Assembly: GCF_014196835.1 (NCBI RefSeq)
Contig: NZ_JACIEK010000003.1
Location: forward strand, 1 to 64,000
Direction: 5' to 3'
From: Aureimonas pseudogalii
GTDB taxonomy: Bacteria; Pseudomonadota; Alphaproteobacteria; Rhizobiales; Rhizobiaceae
DNA length: 64,000 nt
The position numbers were made by a program, and so were the translations under genes. Under the pieces are notes generated by a model, which was not told the DNA's origin, did not search any database, and saw nothing but the letters and a program-made list of their open reading frames with translations. Numbering within the stretch: position 1 is the stretch's first letter; the number at the start of each line of letters is the position of its first letter. Below are positions 42,884 through 52,473 of the stretch, piece by piece.

Positions 42884-43467
42884 CGAGCAGCTCCGGCGTG
42901 AGACGACATCTTGTTGCGGCGCACATCTAACGGGGATTACACAGGTTGCCTAGCTATCGGACAGAGGATGGAAGAAAAATCACCCATTTTAATCGCGTGC
43001 GACGATTGGCCGATGCCACGTAACGGCGTACGTTTGCAGGCGAAACAGGGGCCCTTGCAGCTACCCCTGGGTGATCCGGTTGGTCTACGAAATATCATGC
43101 AGACGATCCATCAGGGCGCATGCCGTATCTTGTAGCGGACCGGGAACGCGTATACTCCTTCGGCATTTGGACGACGGTGCTGCAGTGCAATAGGTAAACG
43201 CTAGGTGGCGCTGACGGGCGTTCCGAGCCTCGTCGTCGAAGACTCGGAGTTGCACGACTTCACATCTCCCCATCCTTCGGGCCTGGAGAATGTGCGGTGC
43301 AACATGACATCTCGTTTCGTCCGGTCGACGGGGATCGATCGGCGGACAGGGGGCGGGTGCATTCTCTGTCGGAGAATGTCCGCGCCCGACTTGATTTTCT
43401 CGGGGTGCGCCCGGCCGACCGCCGGCTGAACGGAGCACCCCACCTTCGTCCAAGGCGAGATGCGTCG
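42884..43467. promoter_or_regulatory. Long divergent control region before the tyrosine autokinase gene
   Basis: 584 bases without a convincing gene separate algD (minus) from wzc (plus). The segment near 42960-43040 is AT-richer (GAAGAAAAATCACCCATTTT). Near the plus-strand gene a nested structure is present: CATTCTC (43360-43366) and GAGAATG (43372-43378) form a 7-base hairpin with a 5-base loop, inside a wider GCGGACA (43342-43348) / TGTCCGC (43377-43383) repeat. Both are suited to a leader RNA or operator. No known riboswitch was recognised. Confidence 0.45.
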
Positions 43468-45753
43468 ATGCTACATGTCAGCGAGTCCCACATCCAAAGC
43501 GATCCGATGCCGCAGAACGAGGATGCCGAGTTCGGGTCTTCGCTTCCCAGCATCGAGCAGATCATCGGGGCCGTCCGCCGGCAGATCTGGGTTCTCGTCG
43601 CGGGCGCCGTCATCGGCGCCGTCATCGGACTGATCTACCTGTTCACCACGGTCCCGCTCTACACGTCGTCGGCCAGCATCCTCATCGACAAGAGCCAGAC
43701 GCAGGCCGTCGACGAGGCCGCCGTCGCCAGCGGCGTGTTCAAGGACGACGCCGAGATGCTCAGCCAGGTCGAGCTGTTGCGCTCCGAGAGTCTCGCCCGC
43801 AAGGTCGTCGAAACGCTGAACCTGACCGAGAATTCGGCGTTCACCGGCGAGGGCGGGTTCTCGCCGATCGCCAGCCTGAAGAGCGGCATCAAGTCGCTAT
43901 TCTCGGTGTTCGGCAGCTCCGAGCCCGAGGTGGCGCCCACGCGCGAGCAACTGGTGCAGGAGGCGGCATCCAGCCTGCAGGACGGCGTCAAGGTCGATCG
44001 CGTCGGGCTGACCTACGCGCTGTCGCTTTCCTATGTTTCTCCCGACCGCACGCTGTCGAAGCAGGTCGTCGACGCCTACGCCGACGCCTATATCGACGAT
44101 CAGCTGAACGCCCGCTTCGACGCGACGCGTCGCGCCAGCACCTGGCTGCAGGATCGGATCGCGGATCTTCGGGGCCAGGCCTTCGAGGCCGACCTCGCGG
44201 TCCAGCGATACCGCGCCGAGAACAATCTCCAGTCCGCGGGCGGCACGCTCGTTTCGGAGCAGCAGCTCGGCGAGATCAACTCGCAGCTGATCACGGCGCA
44301 GGCCACCACCGCCGAGGCGAAGGCTCGCTACGACCAGATCGAGAACCTCATCGCCAGCGGGCGCACCGACGCCGTGGTCAACGACGCGCTGGCCAGCGGC
44401 ACCATCACCACGCTGCGCGAGCGCTATCTCGATGCCTCGCGCCGCGAGAGCGAGATCAGCTCCAAGCTCGGCGAGAACCATGTCCAGGCGGTTCGCCTGC
44501 GCGCCGAAATGGCCGACTACGAGCGCCTGATCTTCCAGGAGCTGAAGCGCATTGCCGACAGCTACAACAACAACTACCAGGTCGCGCAGTCGCGCCAGAA
44601 GTCGCTCGAGGACAACCTCGCCAAGGCGCTCAACGTCAACGCCGCGGCGGGCACGACGCAGGTCCGCCTGCGCGAGCTCGAGCGCCAGTCCGAAACGCTG
44701 AAGTCGCTCTACGACAACTTCCTGACCCGCTATCAGGCCACGCTGCAGCAGCAGTCGTTTCCCTCGATCAATGCGCGCGTCATCACGCCGGCCTCGCTGG
44801 CGGAGTTCCCCAGCCACCCCAAGAAGCCGCTCGTGCTGGCGCTCTTCCTGATGCTCGGCGTCGCCGCCGCGTCCGGCGTCGCGGTGGTGCGCGAGTATCG
44901 TGACCGGTTCTTCCGGACGGGCGATCAGGTGCGCAACGGTCTCGGCATCGAGTTCCTGGGCTTCACGCCCGAACTCACGGCGCAGGATATGTCGGACAAG
45001 AGCCAGCAGATCTCGCAGGCCGGCGGCAGCCTGTTTCCGCCCGGCTCGCCGGCGCTCTACGTGCAGACCCACCCGATCTCGTCCTTCGCCGAGACGTTGC
45101 GCAACGCCAAGGTGGCGGTCGACATGACACTGCCCGATCAGGCGTCGAAGGTCATCGGCATCATTTCCTGCCTACCCGGCGAAGGGAAATCGACGATCTC
45201 GGCCAACTTGGCGCAGCTTCTCGCGATGCAGGGCGCCAAGACGCTGATCATCGACGGCGACATGCGCAATCCCGGCCTCAGCCGCATGCTGGCGGAAAAG
45301 CCGAAGTCCGGCCTCGTGGAAACGCTGCTGAACCCGAACGAGGCCGCCGGCACGCTGCTCAGCGATGCCTCGGGTCGTTTCTCGCTGTTGCCGGTTGTCC
45401 TGCGGCAGCGGGTGTTCCATTCGAGCGAGCTTCTGTCCTCGCCGCGCATGTCGAAGCTGATCAACGACAGCCGTGCCCACTACGACTACGTGCTTCTCGA
45501 CCTGCCGCCGATCGGCCCTGTCGTGGACGCCAAGGCGGTGGCCTCGCGGGTCGATGCCTTCGTCTTCGTGGTGCAGTGGGGCCATACCTCGCGCAAGCTG
45601 GTGCACAGCCTGCTGGCGACGAACCCGACGATCCGCAACAAATGCGTCGGCGTGATCCTCAACCGGTCCGACGAGGCCAAGCTGAAGCTCTACCGCTCGT
45701 ATGGATCGGCCGAGTTCTATCATCAGGAATACACGCAGTATTTCGAGCGCTGA
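43468..45753 (+). CDS. Wzc/ExoP-type polysaccharide co-polymerase and tyrosine autokinase
   Basis: 761 aa. An N-terminal Wzz domain lies between two membrane helices (VLVAGAVIGAVIGLIYLFTT and PLVLALFLMLGVAAASGVAV), with a long coiled-coil periplasmic part. The cytoplasmic BY-kinase has Walker A CLPGEGKST (about 567-575), Walker A' LIIDGDMR, Walker B VLLDLPP and a C-terminal Tyr cluster (YRSYGSAEFYHQEYTQYFER) for autophosphorylation. It controls chain length and export of the polymer. Start 43468 is a choice; 43507 is possible. Confidence 0.93.
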   Translation: MLHVSESHIQSDPMPQNEDAEFGSSLPSIEQIIGAVRRQIWVLVAGAVIGAVIGLIYLFTTVPLYTSSASILIDKSQTQAVDEAAVASGVFKDDAEMLSQVELLRSESLARKVVETLNLTENSAFTGEGGFSPIASLKSGIKSLFSVFGSSEPEVAPTREQLVQEAASSLQDGVKVDRVGLTYALSLSYVSPDRTLSKQVVDAYADAYIDDQLNARFDATRRASTWLQDRIADLRGQAFEADLAVQRYRAENNLQSAGGTLVSEQQLGEINSQLITAQATTAEAKARYDQIENLIASGRTDAVVNDALASGTITTLRERYLDASRRESEISSKLGENHVQAVRLRAEMADYERLIFQELKRIADSYNNNYQVAQSRQKSLEDNLAKALNVNAAAGTTQVRLRELERQSETLKSLYDNFLTRYQATLQQQSFPSINARVITPASLAEFPSHPKKPLVLALFLMLGVAAASGVAVVREYRDRFFRTGDQVRNGLGIEFLGFTPELTAQDMSDKSQQISQAGGSLFPPGSPALYVQTHPISSFAETLRNAKVAVDMTLPDQASKVIGIISCLPGEGKSTISANLAQLLAMQGAKTLIIDGDMRNPGLSRMLAEKPKSGLVETLLNPNEAAGTLLSDASGRFSLLPVVLRQRVFHSSELLSSPRMSKLINDSRAHYDYVLLDLPPIGPVVDAKAVASRVDAFVFVVQWGHTSRKLVHSLLATNPTIRNKCVGVILNRSDEAKLKLYRSYGSAEFYHQEYTQYFER

Positions 45754-45954
45754 GCGTCAAGCGATCGTCGGCCGCGTGCCGGAACCGGCTCCGGTCGAGG
45801 CGCGACGGGCCTGTGGCCCCATGAGGTCGCGGGCGGGCCGAAAGGCGAGCGGCTCGCCCGACCGCCCTTTCGAGACCTCGGCCATGCCGCGCGGCCGCAT
45901 GGGCCCTTGGTCCGCGCGCCGTCCGCACTCGTTCGACAACCCTGGGGATCCCGC

Positions 45955-47199
45955 ATGCTCAACCAGCTGCGACGTGTTCGCTCGTCCGCCCTGGCGAAGA
46001 ACACGTTCTTCTACGCGATCAACTTCGGGTCGCAGATCCTCGTGCAGCTCGGCTACTTCGTGCTCATCAGCCGATCGCTGGGCCCGGCCGGCTACGGCGT
46101 CTTCGCCAGCGTCACGGCGGTGGCGCTGTTCGTCGGCGTCTTCGTCGGATGGGGCAGCGACCGACTGCTGATCCAGAAGGTCACAGTCGATCACGACGCC
46201 TTCCCGCGCCAACTCGGCCACGCGCTCATCCTGAACGCACTGACGGTCGTGCCGTTGTTCGCGGCGACGCTGCTGGCCTTCCATTATCTCGACACGAGCG
46301 GCCTGTCGTGGACCGGCTTGTTCCTGATTCTCCTCGCTGACATCGTCTTCCGCAAACTGACGATGATCTCGACCTTCGCCTTCATGGCCTTCGACCGCGC
46401 GGCGACGCAGACCTGCATCGACATCGGCAGCCAACTGTTCCGGCTGGCGGCGGCGGCGCTGGCCTTCGTGCTCGTTCCCGACCTGACGCTGGACATCTGG
46501 GCCGCCTTCTACGTCGCCGGATCGGCGCTTTCGGCAGCGGCGGCGTTCGGCTGGATGCTCTGGAAGCTCGGGCGCCCCGTCTGGAACTTCGAGCGCAACT
46601 CGCTGTGGATGGGATTTCTCTTCAGCCTCGAGTTCGCCTCGGTGAACGGCGTGAAGGACCTCGACAAGCCGGTGGTCGTCCAGGTCCTCGGGCCGGAGCT
46701 CGGCGGCATCTACACCGCGGCGTTCCGCATCGTGGACGCCGCGTCCGCCCCCATCCGCGCCTTCCTCTATGCGACCTACACCCGCTACTTCCGCGCGGCG
46801 AAGGGAAGCCGCGAGGCGAGCGTCGCATTCGGCGTGCGCATGGTGCCCTACGCCTGCCTGCTTTCAGCCGCCGCCGCCCTGGGCATCATCGTCTGTGCCC
46901 AGTTCGTGCCGCTGGTGATCGGCCCGGAATACGAGTCGATCGTCACGCCGCTGCGCTGGCTGGCGATCCATCCGCTGATGCTCGGCCTCATGGGCGTCGG
47001 CGCCGACATCCTGCGCGCCATCGACCGGCAGGGGGTGCGCGTCGTCATCATGGCCTCGTCGACGATCGCGATCGTGCCGTTCTGCTGGATCGGCGCGACC
47101 TATGGCGGCCTGACGGGCGCCGTCGCCGCCCGCCTGCTGGTGCAGACGAGCCTCGTGGCGGCGAGCTGGCTGGGCGTGCGCTACTTCCGGCATAGCTGA
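45955..47199 (+). CDS. Wzx-like oligosaccharide flippase
   Basis: 414 aa, about 12 membrane helices. Polysaccharide-transporter features are NTFFYAINFGSQILVQLGYF, SRSLGPAGYGVFASVTAVAL and AFYVAGSALSAAAAFGWMLW. The family moves undecaprenyl-linked repeat units across the inner membrane. It lies 200 bases after the Wzc gene and with the Wzy-like protein at 50518 completes a Wzx/Wzy-dependent pathway. Confidence 0.88.
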   Translation: MLNQLRRVRSSALAKNTFFYAINFGSQILVQLGYFVLISRSLGPAGYGVFASVTAVALFVGVFVGWGSDRLLIQKVTVDHDAFPRQLGHALILNALTVVPLFAATLLAFHYLDTSGLSWTGLFLILLADIVFRKLTMISTFAFMAFDRAATQTCIDIGSQLFRLAAAALAFVLVPDLTLDIWAAFYVAGSALSAAAAFGWMLWKLGRPVWNFERNSLWMGFLFSLEFASVNGVKDLDKPVVVQVLGPELGGIYTAAFRIVDAASAPIRAFLYATYTRYFRAAKGSREASVAFGVRMVPYACLLSAAAALGIIVCAQFVPLVIGPEYESIVTPLRWLAIHPLMLGLMGVGADILRAIDRQGVRVVIMASSTIAIVPFCWIGATYGGLTGAVAARLLVQTSLVAASWLGVRYFRHS

Positions 47200-47235
47200 G
47201 CCCGGCGCGGGGAGCTGAGAGAGCCGACAATGATC

Positions 47236-47257
47236 CGGGGCGCCAGAATGCGCCCCG
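47236..47257 (+). terminator. GC hairpin after the flippase gene
   Basis: CGGGGCGC (47236-47243) pairs perfectly with GCGCCCCG (47250-47257) around a 6-base loop, 37 bases after the flippase stop. No T-tract follows, so it may be an attenuating or RNA-stabilising hairpin rather than a full terminator. Confidence 0.45.
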
Positions 47258-47320
47258 TCCGCAGATGAAACGTCGAACCGGACCGCAAACGGCCCGGCTC
47301 TTGCGAAGGAGCAGACCCCG

Positions 47321-48394
47321 ATGACCGATCCAAACGCCCCCGTCACGGTGACGCCAGCAGACGACATGCCGGCATCGTCGGCCAAGGCCGTACAGGCGCT
47401 CGCGTTGAAGCATCTCTACATCGCCTGGGTGCGCTTCCAGCGCCGACCCGAGTCGATGCGCTCCTTCATCGGCTACGACCTTCTCTATTTCCCACCGCCC
47501 TACGCCGCCAAATGGGCCAAGCCGTTCGGCTACATCCGGCAGGCCGCCTCGACGATCGCGGCGATCCGGCGCCACAAGCCCGACGTTCTCTGGTTCCAGT
47601 CGCCGCCGACCTTCTTCGCCCATCTTCTGGTGGCCTATCGCGCGCTCGGAGGGCGCCGGCTCAAGGTGGTCGCGGATTGCCACAACATGGGCCTCGACCC
47701 CGACGTGCCCGGCAATTTCTGGATGAAGATCCCCGGCACGATCCCGGCGCTGAACAGCTTCGACGTGGTGATCGCCCACAATGCGGCCGTCGGCGCCAAG
47801 GCGGCTGGGCTCGGCGTGCGCAGCGACCGGCTGCTCGTCCTGGAGACCCGGCCGGCGCCGCTTCCCGTCGATGAAACGGCCGGCGATCCCGTGCCGCAGG
47901 TCATTCTCGTGCCGTGCTCCTACCACGACGACGAGCCCATCGAGATGCTGATGGAGGTCGCCGCGCGGGTGCCGGACGCCACGTTCAAGCTCACCGGCAA
48001 TCTGGCGCGTGCGCAGTCGAAGAACTATCCGGCACGTGCGCCCGCCAACGTCCAGTTCACCGGGTACCTTTCGGCCGAGGCGTACACGCACCTGCTCACG
48101 AACTGCAGCCTGGTGATCGGGCTGACCACGGGGGAGGGCATCCAGCTCAGCGGCGCCAACGAGGCCGTGGGTGCAGGGCGGCCGATGGTGCTGAGCGACA
48201 CGCAGCTGCTGCGCTCGCTCTTCGGCGATGCCGCGCTCTTCGCGGCCAACGAGACCGCGCCGATGGCGGCCGCGGTGCAAGATGCTCTTTCGCGGCAGGG
48301 CGAGCTGCGGCAGGCCAGCCGCACGCTCAAGGACAAGCGCGAGCGGCGCTGGCGTCTGCAGGCCGAAGCCTGTCTCGAACGGCTCGTCCCCTAA
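47321..48394 (+). CDS. Glycosyltransferase (GT-B fold)
   Basis: 357 aa. The N-terminal half (RSFIGYDLLYFPPPYAAKWA, DVLWFQSPPTFFAHLLVAYR, VVADCHNMGLDP, DVVIAHN) and the C-terminal half (FKLTGNLARAQSK, VQFTGYLSAEAYTHLL, GLTTGEGIQLSGANEAVGAG RPMVLSD) form a GT-B enzyme of the GT1/GT4 type. The conserved Glu in the ANEAVGAGRP loop is the sugar-nucleotide contact. No membrane helix. It probably adds one sugar of the repeat unit. Confidence 0.85.
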   Translation: MTDPNAPVTVTPADDMPASSAKAVQALALKHLYIAWVRFQRRPESMRSFIGYDLLYFPPPYAAKWAKPFGYIRQAASTIAAIRRHKPDVLWFQSPPTFFAHLLVAYRALGGRRLKVVADCHNMGLDPDVPGNFWMKIPGTIPALNSFDVVIAHNAAVGAKAAGLGVRSDRLLVLETRPAPLPVDETAGDPVPQVILVPCSYHDDEPIEMLMEVAARVPDATFKLTGNLARAQSKNYPARAPANVQFTGYLSAEAYTHLLTNCSLVIGLTTGEGIQLSGANEAVGAGRPMVLSDTQLLRSLFGDAALFAANETAPMAAAVQDALSRQGELRQASRTLKDKRERRWRLQAEACLERLVP

Positions 48395-48518
48395 AGGGCG
48401 GGCGGGGCGGCAGGGCCTCGTCCGAAGGATGGCGCGCGGATGGACTTGGGAGCGCCAGACGCGCGCGGGGTCCGATAATCCGCGCCGCGACGGTGATTGA
48501 GCGGGAAGGCCGCGAACG

Positions 48519-50204
48519 TCAGCCGACGAGCCAGCCGTCCGTCTCGCCGCTGTAGCCGACGACGCGAAACTGGGCGGTGTCCTGTCCTTCATGAACGGCA
48601 TAGACCCCGCGGCCGGCGAGGCTGACGCTGGCGTCGTCGCCGAAACCGGACAGGACGATCCGGTCGCGTCCGGGCTCATAGCCATGGATCCGGTCGTCGG
48701 CGATTTCGCCTTTCACGAGCACGAAGACATCCAGGCCGTCGCCGCCGTAGTAATTGTCGCGACCGGCCCCGCCGTCGAGGCGATCGTTGCCGGCGCCACC
48801 CCACAGCATGTCGGCACCATCGCCGCCGAACAGGCTGTCGTCGCCGTTGCCGCCGCGAAGATGATCACTCCCGGCGTCGCCATAGAGCTTGTCGTCTCCC
48901 GCGCCGCCATCCACGAGATCGTGTCCCGCGCCGGCGCGAACCGCGTCGTCGCCACCGGTGCCGAACAGGCGGTCGTTGCCGCCGGTGCCGGTCTGCACGG
49001 GGTTCGTCGGTTCCGGCTTGGTCGGCGTGGTGGCTGGCGGTTCGCTCGGCCCGGAGCCTTGGCGCGTCAGGCTCGAGCCCAGCGGACCGGCGCCGAGCAG
49101 TTCGCGCACGAGATCCGACTGGCTCGAAAGCTTGATCCCCGCCACATGCGAATCGTCTGTCTGGCCCGCTAGATCGAGAACCTTGGCGTAGTAGTTCTGC
49201 GCGTTCGGGTTGCGGTAGTCGACGGTGAGGTTGTCGTGAACGCTGGCCGGCGAATGAATGTCCAACTTGCCGGCGATGTTGTTTTCGACGACGACGTCGC
49301 GCGAGCCCGGCTTGATCGAGATGTAGATGTTGTCGTTGCGAAACTCGGTCCGGGGCGTTTCCTCGTTCAGCAGAACCGAATTGTTGCGGATCACGACGCC
49401 GTCGGCCTCGCCCACGGTGATCCCATGGAAGCTGTTGTTGAAGACGGTGTTGTTCTCGATCAGGACGCCGCGATAGGCGATGCCGAGTTCGTTGCCCATG
49501 AAGATGCCCTGGGTCCAATGGCCGTCGCCGCTGTCCAGCACGTTGTTGCGGATGGTGATGCCGTCCGACGCCGAAGTGGTGTGGCTGGTGAAGAACTGAA
49601 TCATGTCGTTGTGGTTGATCGAGAACAGCGATCCCAGGAAGTCGTGGATCTGGTTCCCGTCGACCACGATCTTGTCGACGTCGGCGAACTGCATGCCGTC
49701 CGCCTGCATGTGGTGCACGTCGTTCCCGGCGATCGTCACGTTGTCGGACACCGTGACCTTGATGCCGAAATTGTAGTTCGAGACCTCGTTGTTCTCGAAG
49801 GTGAAGCCGTTGGTGCCGGAGACCCGGACGCCGTCCGTGGCGACATGGACCTTGCCATTGTTGAAAGCGCTCGCATCCCCCTTCATCGTCGAGTTGACGA
49901 CGCTGATATTGCGGCTGTCTTCGACGAAGAGATCGGGTTGCCAGTCGGGGCGCTTGTCGCCGTGGCTGTCGAATGTCACGCCGTCCAGCCTGAGATTGGC
50001 GACGTGGTCGAGCTTGACGTCGGTGAACACGGCTTGATCGTTCGACGACAGCGACTTCACCGTCACGTTGCTGGCGAAGCTGACATGCTTGAGGTCCAGC
50101 GAATAGCGCGAGCCTCCTTCGAGGAGAATGGTCTCGCCCCCGTTCGCGTGCTTCAACGCCGACAGGAGTTCGGCATCGTTCGAGACGATCTGCGGATTTG
50201 GCAC
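48519..50204 (-). CDS. Right-handed beta-helix protein with RTX repeats, possible polyuronate-active enzyme
   Basis: 561 aa. Residues 1-345 form parallel beta-helix coils (ITIRNNVLDSGDG, VLIENNTVFNNSFHGITVGE, VVIRNNSVLL, DVVVENNIAG), starting with AELLSALKHANGGETILLEG as in PL6-type and related helices. A Pro-rich linker at 385-404 leads to RTX nonapeptides at about 406-485 and a beta-sandwich cap. No signal peptide, consistent with type I secretion. AlgE epimerases share helix plus RTX architecture, but their DPHD active-site motif is absent. Because AlgD is in the locus, a lyase or epimerase acting on the uronate polymer is attractive but unproven. Confidence 0.8.
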   Translation of the reverse strand: MPNPQIVSNDAELLSALKHANGGETILLEGGSRYSLDLKHVSFASNVTVKSLSSNDQAVFTDVKLDHVANLRLDGVTFDSHGDKRPDWQPDLFVEDSRNISVVNSTMKGDASAFNNGKVHVATDGVRVSGTNGFTFENNEVSNYNFGIKVTVSDNVTIAGNDVHHMQADGMQFADVDKIVVDGNQIHDFLGSLFSINHNDMIQFFTSHTTSASDGITIRNNVLDSGDGHWTQGIFMGNELGIAYRGVLIENNTVFNNSFHGITVGEADGVVIRNNSVLLNEETPRTEFRNDNIYISIKPGSRDVVVENNIAGKLDIHSPASVHDNLTVDYRNPNAQNYYAKVLDLAGQTDDSHVAGIKLSSQSDLVRELLGAGPLGSSLTRQGSGPSEPPATTPTKPEPTNPVQTGTGGNDRLFGTGGDDAVRAGAGHDLVDGGAGDDKLYGDAGSDHLRGGNGDDSLFGGDGADMLWGGAGNDRLDGGAGRDNYYGGDGLDVFVLVKGEIADDRIHGYEPGRDRIVLSGFGDDASVSLAGRGVYAVHEGQDTAQFRVVGYSGETDGWLVG

Positions 50205-50517
50205 GGGTGCGCCCTCATGGTGGGAGATGCCGTCGGCATCCGGGTATCGTTGGCCCGTATCCCCCCAAAGCGCGCGGGAGATCGATATGGATGGGTTCCC
50301 GACCGCCTTCCTCGAAGTCTATTGCTCCGTTCGGCCGTTTACATGCGGCAAAGCATCGTTCTTCATGCTTAACAAAGGATGAAAGTTAATCCCGCTCAGT
50401 ATGTGCGGCAGGCGACTGTCGCCACTTGGTCCTGCCTTCTGAAGCGTCCACCGAATGGTGCCGCGCCGCGTGACGGTTGATCGCGACGGCTCGGGGCCAC
50501 GACCCCGGACGGTCGCC
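50205..50517. other. Upstream region of the beta-helix RTX gene
   Basis: 313 bases between two minus-strand genes. The half next to the RTX gene contains CGATATGGATGG and a GC-rich stretch; 50340-50395 is AT-richer (CTTAACAAAGGATGAAAGTT) and may hold the promoter of the RTX gene. No hairpin or repeat stands out. Confidence 0.3.
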
Positions 50518-51894
50518 TCAACTGCGAGGCGAGGCCGCGCGCTTCGACCGTAGGGCGAAAGGGGGTGGCAGCATCAGTGCGGTGGCGACGACGAAGGCGA
50601 GCCATTGAGCGCTGAAGGCCCTGAACCAGCTGCTCTCCAGAAGATTGTGGAACACCACGAACAGCATGATCGAAAGGGCGAGCCAGCGCACCTCGCGCGG
50701 CGTTCCCGGCGAGGGGTTCGCGTGGTTGAGCGAGGCCAGGATCATCGCCACGAGAACGGCGAAACCCAGCAGCCCGGTCTCGAGCAGCACGTCGAGATAG
50801 CCGTTGTGGGCCTGCAGGAGGCCGACGATGAAGCCGGGCGCCTCGAGGAAGGCGACCGAGTTGATCCCGGTGCCCCAGAACGACGCGTAGCCCGTGCCGA
50901 CATAGGGCGAGCGCTCGTAGACCCCGAGGACGAAGGACCAGATCTGCGTGCGTCCGGTGAACGTGTCGTCGCCGAGAAGGGCCAGCGACAGGTCGTCGAA
51001 GCCCATGCCCGAGATCTGCGAGAACAGCCCCGCCAGGGTCGATCCCGCGAAGACGACCGCGAGCACGAGGGCGAGCATGTGGATACGCAGCAGCCCCTGC
51101 AGCCAGAGAAGGCTTGCGGCCATGATCGGGGCGATCAGCACGAAGCCGAGCGAGGTCTTCGACTGGCTGAGTGCGACGAGAAGCAGCGCCAGAACCGCAA
51201 GGCCGAGAAAGGCGACGCGGCTCAACCTCTGCCGCACGAGCGCCCCATAGGCGAGGAACAGGAAGCAGAGCGAGCCCACCAGCCCGAGGATGTTCTTGTT
51301 GGAATAGATGCCGAGATAACCGAGGCGACCGGGCGGAAAGGCGGCGACGAACAGGAGGTTGACGACGACGATCGCGGAAGCGAGCAGCACCATCCCGTTG
51401 AGGATGCGCTCGCGGTTCGCCGTCAGGAAGATCGAGCAGACCGTGATCGAGATCACCACGGTCTGGAGCACGAGACGCCGCAGGGCGATGTCGGGCGCCG
51501 ATGCCCAGGAGACGCTGAGCGCAGCGACCGCGAGATAGGTCGCGATCAGCAGCACCGCCGGATGCACGAACAGCGCGCCGAGCAGCCCCAGCCGTCGGCG
51601 AAACCGGAAAAGGCCCGCCGCGAGGAGCGCCAGCCAGAAGATCTGGTTGGCGATGTTGGAATCGGCTCCGGCGACGTTCTGCAATTCGCTCAACCGGGCG
51701 TAGGCGGCCGGGGGCCGGAAGTTCGTCAGGGGCTGGAGAAAGGTCGGATAGGCCAGCGCGGCGACCGGCACGAGCGACGCCCAGCGATCGTCGGCGGTTG
51801 CGATCGGGGCGACGACCGGCGAAGGCGTCCTGCGTGTGCGGATCAAGCTCAAGCCGTTCTGCACTCGCCGCGAACCTTCAAGACAATTCCCCAT
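50518..51894 (-). CDS. O-antigen ligase/Wzy-like polysaccharide polymerase
   Basis: About 458 aa, 10-12 membrane helices (LLGALFVHPAVLLIATYLAV, FLFLAYGALVRQRLSRVAFL, AFLGLAVLALLLVALSQSKT). It has the Wzy_C/WaaL pattern: LSQSKTSLGFVL, then GRTQIWSFVLGVYERSPYVG TGYASFW and QAHNGYLDVLLETGLLG, with the periplasmic loop His/Asn. In a Wzx/Wzc locus it is most likely the polymerase. The start could be 51924. Confidence 0.88.
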   Translation of the reverse strand: MGNCLEGSRRVQNGLSLIRTRRTPSPVVAPIATADDRWASLVPVAALAYPTFLQPLTNFRPPAAYARLSELQNVAGADSNIANQIFWLALLAAGLFRFRRRLGLLGALFVHPAVLLIATYLAVAALSVSWASAPDIALRRLVLQTVVISITVCSIFLTANRERILNGMVLLASAIVVVNLLFVAAFPPGRLGYLGIYSNKNILGLVGSLCFLFLAYGALVRQRLSRVAFLGLAVLALLLVALSQSKTSLGFVLIAPIMAASLLWLQGLLRIHMLALVLAVVFAGSTLAGLFSQISGMGFDDLSLALLGDDTFTGRTQIWSFVLGVYERSPYVGTGYASFWGTGINSVAFLEAPGFIVGLLQAHNGYLDVLLETGLLGFAVLVAMILASLNHANPSPGTPREVRWLALSIMLFVVFHNLLESSWFRAFSAQWLAFVVATALMLPPPFALRSKRAASPRS

Positions 51895-52473
51895 GCGGAT
51901 CGGCCTCCGGGGTCGATCCGGCAACGGGCGGACGAAGGCGTCGGGTCGAGTCTCCCGCCGTCCAGTCGGGGGGCGCCGAACGTCCGACCGAGAACCGCAA
52001 CCCGTTCAATCCATGCCGCTACGCAACGCCGACCTCGTTGCCGTGATCGGTCTCGCCGTCGCTGCGATTGCATCGCACCATGCCATCAAAGGCGAGAACC
52101 GCGCAATGACAAGCCGCCGTCATCGCACGCCTCGTCGATGCGACCGGCGAGTGGGAAAAACCGCGCAGACGCGTGCGAGCCCGTCGTCGGACGGATCGTC
52201 TCGTCATCCGCACCCGCACCGGCATCGACGACGGTCGTCCGGCCGGCAGCGACGGTTTGCCGAAGCGCCAGCGGACCCTGTTCCGCCACCAGCGACGAAA
52301 CTCGATGTTAGGGCCTCGTGTTGCCATAGTGGCACGACACGGAGGACACCGTTTCGATCGTCTAGGCGTCGGCATCCGATTCCGATGCGGGACCGTATGA
52401 TCGACGAGACGATCGCCCGCCCGGCGGAGGACTTTCCTGCGTCGGTCTCGATCGTGAAAACAGGAAACAACGC
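51895..52473. other. Intergenic region without a recognisable gene
   Basis: 579 bases between the divergent polymerase and phosphatase genes. Frames on both strands are open only as Arg/Ser-rich shadows (for example SRRRHRTPRR), with no ribosome binding site or codon bias. It presumably contains two divergent promoters. No hairpin terminator, repeat or RNA gene was recognised. Confidence 0.4.

Noticed and set aside
48519-50204. Assignment of the beta-helix RTX protein as an AlgE mannuronan C5-epimerase
   Set aside because: The DPHD active-site motif of AlgE/AlgG epimerases is absent. Only the general architecture matches.
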